7,257 bases of DNA, from positions 1 to 7,257 of the forward strand of contig CAZGAS010000053.1 in assembly GCA_964523875.1 (NCBI GenBank), written 5' to 3'. Position 1 is the stretch's first letter. The number at the start of each line of letters is the position of its first letter. The position numbers were made by a program, and so were the translations under genes. The DNA is from JAUVHV01 sp964523875 (lineage in GTDB: Bacteria; Omnitrophota; Gorgyraeia; JABMRG01). Positions 1-6,032 of this stretch are shown in pieces. The notes under the pieces were generated by a model. It saw nothing but the letters and a program-made list of their open reading frames with translations, was not told the origin of the DNA and ran no database searches.

Positions 1-749
1 CGTTTTGATGAACGTATAAAATCAATCAGGTGGCGGGCTTCCGGGCTTGTTGCTATCTTGGCAAATTTGTCTAACGCCTGGTTCTGGTTAAGCCCCCCAT
101 GATACAAAAGCCTGAAGGCCTCTTTTATCTCTTTGCGGGCCTGTATAGATGTACCCGCCCTTCTTAACCCGATAACATTATACGCGGTTACGACATTATC
201 GTTTCCTGTAGACATAAAGGGGGGAAAATCCTTGTTAAGCCTAACGCCTCCTCCTATCATAGCAAGGGTACCTATGCGTACAAACTGATGTATAAGGCAA
301 CCGCCGGAAACAAAGGCCTTCTCCTCAACCTCGACGTAGCCTCCAAGCAAGGCATTGTTACAGATTATAACATTGTTTCCGATGGCGCAATTATGCGCTA
401 CATGCGATAAACACATAAAGTAATTCTTATCTCCTATCACTGTAGAAGAGCCTTTCGCGGTCCCCCTATGGACAGTAGTATGCTCCCTGAATGTATTCTT
501 ATCGCCAATTATTAAATAGCTCTTTTCTCCCTTATAGGCCAGGTCCTGCGGCTCACCCCCAAGGGACGCGCCCATATGCACTTTACAGCCCGCACCAATA
601 GTAGTCCCTGAAAAAACACGCGCGTTTGATGATATCTCTGTACCTTGCCCGATTATAACATCATCCTCTATAACAGTATAGGGGCCTATTATAACGTCAT
701 TTGCTATCTGTGTTTTTTTTGAGACTATCGCTGTTTTATGTATCGTCAT
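1..749 (-). CDS. lpxA: UDP-N-acetylglucosamine O-acyltransferase LpxA (3' end cut by window edge)
   Basis: LpxA transfers a 3-hydroxyacyl chain from acyl carrier protein to the 3-OH of UDP-GlcNAc, the first step of lipid A synthesis in the cytoplasm. I read 249 codons from ATG 749-747, with no stop before the window edge; E. coli LpxA has 262 residues, so only about a dozen are missing. The first ~180 residues are a left-handed beta-helix of hexapeptide repeats, followed by a helical C-terminal part. Family motifs seen: GEPQDL (65-70), FREHTTVHRGT (87-97), AHNC with the catalytic His at 119 (E. coli His125), IHQF with His154 (E. coli His160) and DFPPF (174-178). The position of E. coli Gly173, which sets the acyl-chain ruler, is Gly here (about 167), so a long chain is plausible. 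E. coli His144 is replaced by Tyr138. The start lies within the rsmI stop (ATGA), and no good Shine-Dalgarno is visible upstream, which suggests translation coupled to rsmI. Confidence 0.96.
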   Translation of the reverse strand, partial: MTIHKTAIVSKKTQIANDVIIGPYTVIEDDVIIGQGTEISSNARVFSGTTIGAGCKVHMGASLGGEPQDLAYKGEKSYLIIGDKNTFREHTTVHRGTAKGSSTVIGDKNYFMCLSHVAHNCAIGNNVIICNNALLGGYVEVEEKAFVSGGCLIHQFVRIGTLAMIGGGVRLNKDFPPFMSTGNDNVVTAYNVIGLRRAGTSIQARKEIKEAFRLLYHGGLNQNQALDKFAKIATSPEARHLIDFIRSSK

Positions 750-1435
750 TTCTTTGCCCGAATTATTGTTGGGTTAATAATAATAACAAATTCTCCGCGT
801 ACTTTTTTCCGATTAAAATAGGATAATAAGTCTATTGCGCTGCCTCGTTTTATCTCTTCGAATTTTTTTGTAATCTCCCGCGCCACTACAAGCTCCGCGG
901 CAGGCAAGACCTCGTTTATGTCTTCTAGGGCTGCCAATAGCCTGTGGGGAGATTCGTAACATATAATCGTACTTTTCTTTTTTGCGAATTCCGCAAGCTT
1001 CTTTTTGCGCGCTGTTGTTTTATTCGGTAAAAACCCTTCAAAGACAAAACTGTCTGTAGGCATTCCGGACACCGCGAGTGCCGCGAGTGCCGCGTTTGCG
1101 CCGGGAATAGATATAACATTAACTTCATTATCAATCGCGTCCCGTATAGCCCTGTAACCGGGGTCACTTATCCCCGGGGTACCTGCGTCGCTAACCAGGG
1201 CTATTGCTTTTCCTTCTTCGAGAAGCCTCAGAATGTATTTTGATTGTTTTTCTTTGTTATGCTCAAAGTAGCTTATAAGTGTTTTTTGTATTCCATAATG
1301 CGCCAACAGTATTTTTGTGTGGCGTGTATCCTCGCACGCTATCACATCCACCTGCTTTAAGACCTCTATCGCGCGCAATGTTATATCTCCCAGATTGCCA
1401 ATCGGCGTAGCTACAATGTAAAGCGTGCCTTTCAT
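746..1435 (-). CDS. rsmI: 16S rRNA (cytidine(1402)-2'-O)-methyltransferase RsmI
   Basis: RsmI uses S-adenosylmethionine to 2'-O-methylate C1402 of 16S rRNA in the ribosomal P site. The 229-residue protein shows the tetrapyrrole-methylase-type fold with family motifs in order: ATPIGNLGDITLRA (9-22), CEDTRHTK (34-41), LVSDAGTPGISDPG (about 80-93), IPGANAALAALAVSGMP (about 110-126), FEGFLP, YESPHRL, VAREITKKFEE and a closing GEFVIII. E. coli RsmI has 286 residues; this copy stops right after the methylase core and lacks the C-terminal extension, as many shorter family members do. The start is ATG at 1435-1433, supported by the AGAGGA Shine-Dalgarno six bases upstream and by the N-terminal motif position. 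The TGA stop (748-746) overlaps the lpxA ATG. It lies 70 bases downstream of glmS and is probably cotranscribed with it; I see no convincing promoter in that gap. Confidence 0.97.
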   Translation of the reverse strand: MKGTLYIVATPIGNLGDITLRAIEVLKQVDVIACEDTRHTKILLAHYGIQKTLISYFEHNKEKQSKYILRLLEEGKAIALVSDAGTPGISDPGYRAIRDAIDNEVNVISIPGANAALAALAVSGMPTDSFVFEGFLPNKTTARKKKLAEFAKKKSTIICYESPHRLLAALEDINEVLPAAELVVAREITKKFEEIKRGSAIDLLSYFNRKKVRGEFVIIINPTIIRAKK

Positions 1436-1441
1436 AGCAGG

Positions 1442-1447
1442 TCCTCT
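1442..1447 (-). promoter_or_regulatory. Ribosome binding site of rsmI
   Basis: AGAGGA on the minus strand, six bases before the ATG at 1435. It fixes the rsmI start and shows that this organism uses Shine-Dalgarno sequences, which makes their absence in front of glmS notable. Confidence 0.75.
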
Positions 1448-1505
1448 ATTCTCTTATCTTGTCTTTGTGAATACGACAAAGCGCCTTGCGTGCTTAGCAC
1501 ATACC

Positions 1506-3335
1506 TTATTCTACTGTTACAGACTTTGCCAGGTTGCGCGGCTGATCCACATCACGTTTATTCTTATGGGCTATGTAATACGCCAAAAGTTGTAATGGCA
1601 ATACTGTAAGAACAGGTGAAAAAAGCTCTTGTACCTCAGGTATATATACCACATAATCCGAGTGATTCTTGATATACTTATCCCCTTCTGTCGCGATACT
1701 GATTACGATTCCACCGCGGGCCTTTATCTCCTGTATATTAGACACCATCTTATCATAGGTAGCGCTATTCGGCACAATACATACAACGGGCATAGTTGTA
1801 TCAATTAGCGCTATAGGCCCATGCTTCATCTCCCCCGCGGCATAGCCTTCCGCGTGTACATAGGATAGTTCTTTTAATTTAAGCGCTCCTTCAAGAGCAT
1901 TCGGAAAATTCAGATTCCTTCCTAAATATAAAAAGCAGTTTTTGTCATGGTGGCGCTTGCTTATACTTTGTATGGTTTTATGCTCTGTTAGGATTTGTTC
2001 CGCCTGCCCAGACAAGGCCTCCATCTCCAGGAGTAGTAACCTGATCTTTTGTTTGCTTAGATAGTTATTCAAGCTGCCCAGGTATATACCAAATAAGTAT
2101 AATATGCAAAGCTGGGCAGTATAAGCCTTTGTTGAGGCTACACCGATCTCCGGGCCGGCATGCGTGTATATAACACCACTTGACTCTCTTGTCATGGTAG
2201 AGCCTAAGGCATTGACAACAGAGAGAATTGTAGCGCCGCGCCGCTTTGATTCCCTTATGCTGGCTAAGGTATCCGCTGTCTCGCCTGATTGGCTTATCGC
2301 GAGAACAAGGGTATTGCTATCAAGAATAGGCCTTCTGTAACGAAACTCACTGGAAACATCTACTTCAACAGGTATACCTGTTAATGACTCTATAATATAT
2401 TTACCTGCTAGGCCCGCGTGGTATGCTGTACCGCAGGCAACAATAGTTACCTTTTTTACTCCTGCCAACTTCTTATCGGAGATATTAAGCTCCTGAAAGG
2501 ATACACCCTCTTTATCTTCTGACATCCTATGACGTACAATACCTTCTATTACAGATGGTTGTTCATATATCTCTTTTAGCATAAAATGCGCGTATCCGCC
2601 TTTTTCCGCCTGCGCGGCATCCCATGTAATAGCCGTAACCTGCTTCTCGATTGGTTGTCCGTCAAAGTTGCTGACTACTACATTATCTTTCGTGAGCACA
2701 GCCAATTCATTGTCTTCTAAAAAAATAATGTCCTTTGTATGCTTAAGCAGCGCCGGGATATCACTTGCTATAAAATTCTCGTCCTTGCCTATACCGATTA
2801 CCAGCGGTGAACCCAACCTCGCGGCTATAAGCTGTTCCGGGTGATTGCCCAAGATAACCCCTATCGCAAAAGACCCCTTAAGAAGCTTGATAGCCGCCCG
2901 AACCGCTATCTCTATATCATCTTTATAAAATTTTTCTATTAAATGCGCTATAACCTCTGTATCTGTCTCGGATTTAAAGATGTGGCCTTCCCCGATCAAG
3001 CCTTCTTTCAGGTCTTCATAATTTTCTATTATACCATTATGTACCACCGCTATATTACCTGTACAATCTGTATGGGGATGGGCGTTACGTTGGCTAGGAA
3101 CACCGTGTGTAGCCCAACGGCTGTGTGAGATACCTATATTACCTTTAAGGGGTTTTTTCTTAAGGAGAGACGAAAGGATGGCTATCTTGCCTTTTTGCTT
3201 TCTTACAGAGACCTTACTTTTTATGATCGTTGCCATGCCGGCAGAATCATAACCGCGGTATTCCAGTCTTTTGAGCCCATCCAAAAGAACAGATTGCGCC
3301 TCTTTTGTGCCTATATAACCGACTATTCCACACAT
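1506..3335 (-). CDS. glmS: Glutamine--fructose-6-phosphate aminotransferase (isomerizing) GlmS
   Basis: GlmS converts fructose-6-phosphate and glutamine to glucosamine-6-phosphate and glutamate, the entry step to UDP-GlcNAc for peptidoglycan and lipid A. The protein is 609 residues, the same length as E. coli GlmS. Residues 1 to ~240 form the N-terminal-nucleophile glutaminase domain: MCGIVGYIG, where Cys2 becomes the N-terminal nucleophile after Met removal, then HSRWATHG, HNGIIENYEDLK and SETDTEVIAHLIEKF. Two SIS sugar-isomerase domains follow: ACGTAYHAG, SSEFRYR, AISQSGETADTL and GVASTKAYTAQL in the first, LGRNLNFPNALEGALKLKEL, HAEGYAAGEMKHGP in the second. The C-terminal tail DQPRNLAKSVTVE is the family's conserved, active-site-contributing end. 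The start is unambiguous because the nucleophile must be residue 2. There is no Shine-Dalgarno and no room for a glmS ribozyme in the 88 bases upstream. Downstream are rsmI and lpxA; LpxA uses the UDP-GlcNAc that derives from the GlmS product. Confidence 0.98.
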   Translation of the reverse strand: MCGIVGYIGTKEAQSVLLDGLKRLEYRGYDSAGMATIIKSKVSVRKQKGKIAILSSLLKKKPLKGNIGISHSRWATHGVPSQRNAHPHTDCTGNIAVVHNGIIENYEDLKEGLIGEGHIFKSETDTEVIAHLIEKFYKDDIEIAVRAAIKLLKGSFAIGVILGNHPEQLIAARLGSPLVIGIGKDENFIASDIPALLKHTKDIIFLEDNELAVLTKDNVVVSNFDGQPIEKQVTAITWDAAQAEKGGYAHFMLKEIYEQPSVIEGIVRHRMSEDKEGVSFQELNISDKKLAGVKKVTIVACGTAYHAGLAGKYIIESLTGIPVEVDVSSEFRYRRPILDSNTLVLAISQSGETADTLASIRESKRRGATILSVVNALGSTMTRESSGVIYTHAGPEIGVASTKAYTAQLCILYLFGIYLGSLNNYLSKQKIRLLLLEMEALSGQAEQILTEHKTIQSISKRHHDKNCFLYLGRNLNFPNALEGALKLKELSYVHAEGYAAGEMKHGPIALIDTTMPVVCIVPNSATYDKMVSNIQEIKARGGIVISIATEGDKYIKNHSDYVVYIPEVQELFSPVLTVLPLQLLAYYIAHKNKRDVDQPRNLAKSVTVE

Positions 3336-3344
3336 AGTATAAAT

Positions 3345-3373
3345 AATATAACAAATAAAGGGCGATTCCGCAA
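3345..3373 (-). promoter_or_regulatory. Predicted sigma-70-type promoter of glmS, extended -10
   Basis: On the minus strand: -35 TTGCGG (3373-3368), a 17-base spacer, and -10 TATATT (3350-3345) preceded by TGT, which gives an extended -10 (TGnTATATT). The -35 matches the consensus only in TTG, but the -10 has five of six consensus bases and the spacing is ideal. Transcription would start about 7 bases after the -10, near 3338, only about 2-4 bases before the glmS ATG at 3335. The prediction rests on sequence alone. It gives glmS-rsmI-lpxA a promoter separate from the gene upstream. Confidence 0.5.
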
Positions 3374-3423
3374 GTATTGTTTTTGAGGGCGGCTCTCCTG
3401 CACAAGCAATGCGACAAGAAGAG

Positions 3424-5932
3424 TTAGGCAGCTGAATTTATTGCAGATTCGATGTCACGCCTGTAGTATCGCGGCTGTACTGTTTGGCAGCTATCATGTT
3501 CTACGCGCTTTATTCCCAAACGCTGTATGCTCTCGAGCCTTGCATCGACATGTTCTTTATATTTTTTCGATTTCCGAATACGTTCATGTATCTCCCGGGC
3601 TTTGTCGCTAGCTAGCTGTTGTGTTTTAAAACCAATGCCCTGTTCGAACACGTCCAGATCCTTATCCTCTATGTGCAATAAAAAAAACGAAATCAAAGGA
3701 ACAATACCGGAAGGCACGCTTATATATATTGGCACGTTGTCGTACTTTTTAGCCAAAAAAGAGGCGAGCAATACAAACTCGTCAAGAGTTGCCTGCGCTC
3801 CGCAAAAACCTATTCGCTTTACGTTGTCCGGGTATTTATCGTTCCAGATGGAAACAGCCTCTATTATCTCTTCGTATTTTTTGCATACGCTAGGCTTAAG
3901 AGAAAAAAAGAATTGCCCAAAATGCTTGTCCCCTCTTTTTATATCAATGGCAAAATCGCGCGATAGCACTGATGCCGTTAAATCACTGTTGCCTACGGAT
4001 ATAAGCCTTGTCTTTGGGTCGACCATAATGCTGTCTATATTATCGCATGCTTCCGCGGTCTCTATCATAGGGCCTGTATCAAGCTGTAGCGTAATGTCAT
4101 TCGGCTTGACATCTAAATATTCTGATACAATATCTAAGGCTTGAGGCGTTATCTCATCGCGCATAAAATGTACATCGCGCTGGGTTTTGACCATAGGAAA
4201 TATCATTCCCGGCGTAAAGTCATAGCCGCCTTTTTGTTGAAGAGCAAGCAGTGCGATATAATAACTTGCTATTCGCAAAGAAACGACTTTGTTGCCGGCG
4301 TCTGTTCTGTAAATATCAAAACCGCGCTCTCCTAAAAGCTTTACAATGTTTGCAACGTTCTTGTCTTCTTCAAAATCGTCTGTGCGCAACACAAAGGGAC
4401 CTGTGCTGTTCCTATATTCACGGAGCGAAAGATACATGTCAACAATAAACGCGTCTAATAAAACGCGCTCTTTCTGATTATCGGGATCAGAGAGATAAGA
4501 CTTGAGTGCTAATTGAGTTTTTTTGCTAGGCGCTAGCTCTGTCCTGTATATGCCGATCCCTTCGATNNNNNNNNNNNNNNNNNNNNNNNNNNNNNNNNNN
4601 NNNNNNNNNNNNNNNNNNNNNNNNNNNNNNNNNNNNNNNNNNNNNNNNNNNNNNNNNNNNNNNNNNACAACGGGTATGCCCATACCTTGCGCAACAATTA
4701 CCCAGTGCGACGCTATGGCCCCCTCTAAGCAAACAATTGCTTTTATGCGTTTTTGCTGTACCTCGACCAGATCCTTAAGCGCCTCTACCGAAGGCTCGTT
4801 ATTTGACAAAAGAACTAAATCTTTATCGTCATACGCTGTCTTCAAATAAAAGGCAGGCACATTCTTTAAGCGTACCATAATAGATTCGACACGCCTCATT
4901 CCATATGTAAAAACCCTGTATGTCTTGTCGCTGTCTTCTATAGATCTGTCAAAATCAAGTGCTGCTTCTTCTTGTTCCCTATGCGCTCCATACAAAAGCT
5001 GCATAACCGTCCTGTTCTGCTGAAGAATATTCTCCGGCCCTTTTATAGTCGTATCGGATATGTTTTCTAATATCAATTGGTCTATCATATATGCGCTGTG
5101 TTCATCTTTTAGGTCTGATTGGGCATTTGCGCATTGCGATATTAAAAATTTGTTCTCCTCAATAACATCTTTTATAGCTTCGCTCTCTCTTGTGTCATGC
5201 TCGTGTTCTGCAACAGACAAATTGTGCGTCAGCTTTTCGTTTCTCATTGTAAGGGCTTCTATCTTTTCTCCGAGTTCTCTGTCTTGCTTGCTTGATACAC
5301 CAAGCTGGCTGCTATAATCTTCCAAAAGCTTATCCCGCACCTGTACAAATGCATCCCATTGTTCTTGTGCGTCTTCTGGAGCAATGGTCTCCTGCTCGTT
5401 GATATCGCCTGAGGCTCTTTGTTGTACACACCGCAATATTTGTTTAAGCATTGCCTCCTGCCCTCTATCGTTTCCTGCGTGTGCTTTGCGAATATCAATA
5501 GAAAGAAAAAACTCTAAAGTGCCTATACTGTTTCTTATAAGGCGGCCGTTGTCGGGCTTACTCCTTAAGCGGTTTGTAAAATAGTTCCTGCTTTTTTCTT
5601 CATAGCCATTAAAGACTAGCATTGTCTTTTCCGTATCCTGTGTGTCCGCTTCCCTTAATAATTGCCTTATCTGTGCCATTGTTCTTGGCAACACATCGTC
5701 CCTTTCCGTTGCTATCATTGCATATTTTATGTTTCGCAAGATATCATATGCTGAATAACTCGAAAAAAGCGCAGCCTTACCAATAGCTGTAGCGGAAACA
5801 GCGTTGCTTATACCTGTATATGTCGCTGTGGCTGCCGCAGAGCTCTTGCTGCTGAACATGCTCTGTGTGCCTGTCACAGGATTCTGTGCCTGCAACTGGG
5901 ACGATAAAGGTCTTAGTGCGTCAAAAGAGAAC
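3424..5932 (-). CDS. Divergent PTS enzyme I-like (PEP-utilizing) protein, 5' end in assembly gap, internal gap
   Basis: Enzyme I takes phosphate from PEP onto a histidine and hands it to HPr. Numbering from a possible TTG start at 5895: residues 1-50 are Ser/Ala/Thr-rich, 50-200 unrecognised, about 205-345 helical with coiled-coil character and resembling the HPr-binding part of PtsI. The swivelling phosphohistidine domain has ASHWVIVAQGMGIP with His397 (E. coli His189). After the N run, a PEP-binding barrel: EGIGIYRTE (Arg451), VLRTDDFEEDK (Arg504), MIFPMV, MIETAEA (Glu612), VGNSDLT (Asp638) and GFCGAQAT (Cys698, E. coli Cys502). E. coli Asn454 is Ser637 and the AR after the histidine motif is AQ. 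About 50 residues extend past the usual PtsI C-terminus, ending at TAA 3426-3424. The frame is open upstream of the TTG to the N gap at 5933, with no Shine-Dalgarno near the TTG or near ATG at codon 13, so the true start probably lies in or beyond the gap. No HPr gene or sugar permease is in the window. The family assignment is good; actual PTS function is uncertain. Confidence 0.82.
4567..4666. other. Assembly gap of 100 N inside the enzyme I-like gene
   Basis: Exactly 100 unresolved bases, a placeholder length. It falls between the phosphohistidine motif and the first PEP-binding arginine motif. In E. coli PtsI about 87 residues separate the corresponding points, against 34 here, so about 260 bases are probably missing. 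The frame is continuous across the placeholder, which happens to preserve phase. Confidence 0.97.
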
Positions 5933-6032
5933 NNNNNNNNNNNNNNNNNNNNNNNNNNNNNNNNNNNNNNNNNNNNNNNNNNNNNNNNNNNNNNNNNNNN
6001 NNNNNNNNNNNNNNNNNNNNNNNNNNNNNNNN
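5933..6032. other. Assembly gap of 100 N between the TIKI/ChaN-like region and the enzyme I-like region
   Basis: Exactly 100 unresolved bases, again a placeholder length. Open reading frames enter it from both sides on the minus strand. The apparent stop just left of it (TGA at 5923-5921) in the right-hand gene's frame depends on the arbitrary gap length and should not be trusted as a gene end. Confidence 0.97.

Noticed and set aside
1074..1094. Short tandem repeat of CCGCGAGTG within rsmI
   Set aside because: It encodes an Ala/Leu-rich stretch (ALAALAV) that has the normal family length at this point, so it is ordinary coding sequence, not an inserted repeat.
1462..1500. Two small inverted repeats in the glmS-rsmI gap (CTTTGT/ACAAAG with a 7-base loop, and GTGC/GCAC with a 3-base loop)
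   Set aside because: Stems are only 6 and 4 pairs and no T run follows on the minus strand, so neither looks like a terminator; a possible TTGTCG -35 there has no good -10 partner.
3336..3423. Possible glmS ribozyme or intrinsic terminator between the enzyme I-like gene and glmS
   Set aside because: Only 88 bases, too short for the ribozyme, with no strong GC stem followed by a T run; the only pairing is CCGC with GCGG across a 17-base loop.
3527..4144. Plus-strand open frame of about 205 codons
   Set aside because: It lies fully antisense to the PEP-binding barrel of the enzyme I-like gene, whose motifs are clearly recognisable, and its translation is Cys/Ser-rich with no family resemblance.
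5921..5932. TGA in the frame of the right-hand gene just left of the N gap, giving an apparent C-terminus VLF
   Set aside because: The frame after the gap depends on an arbitrary 100-base placeholder, while the other frame there continues into the enzyme I-like protein.
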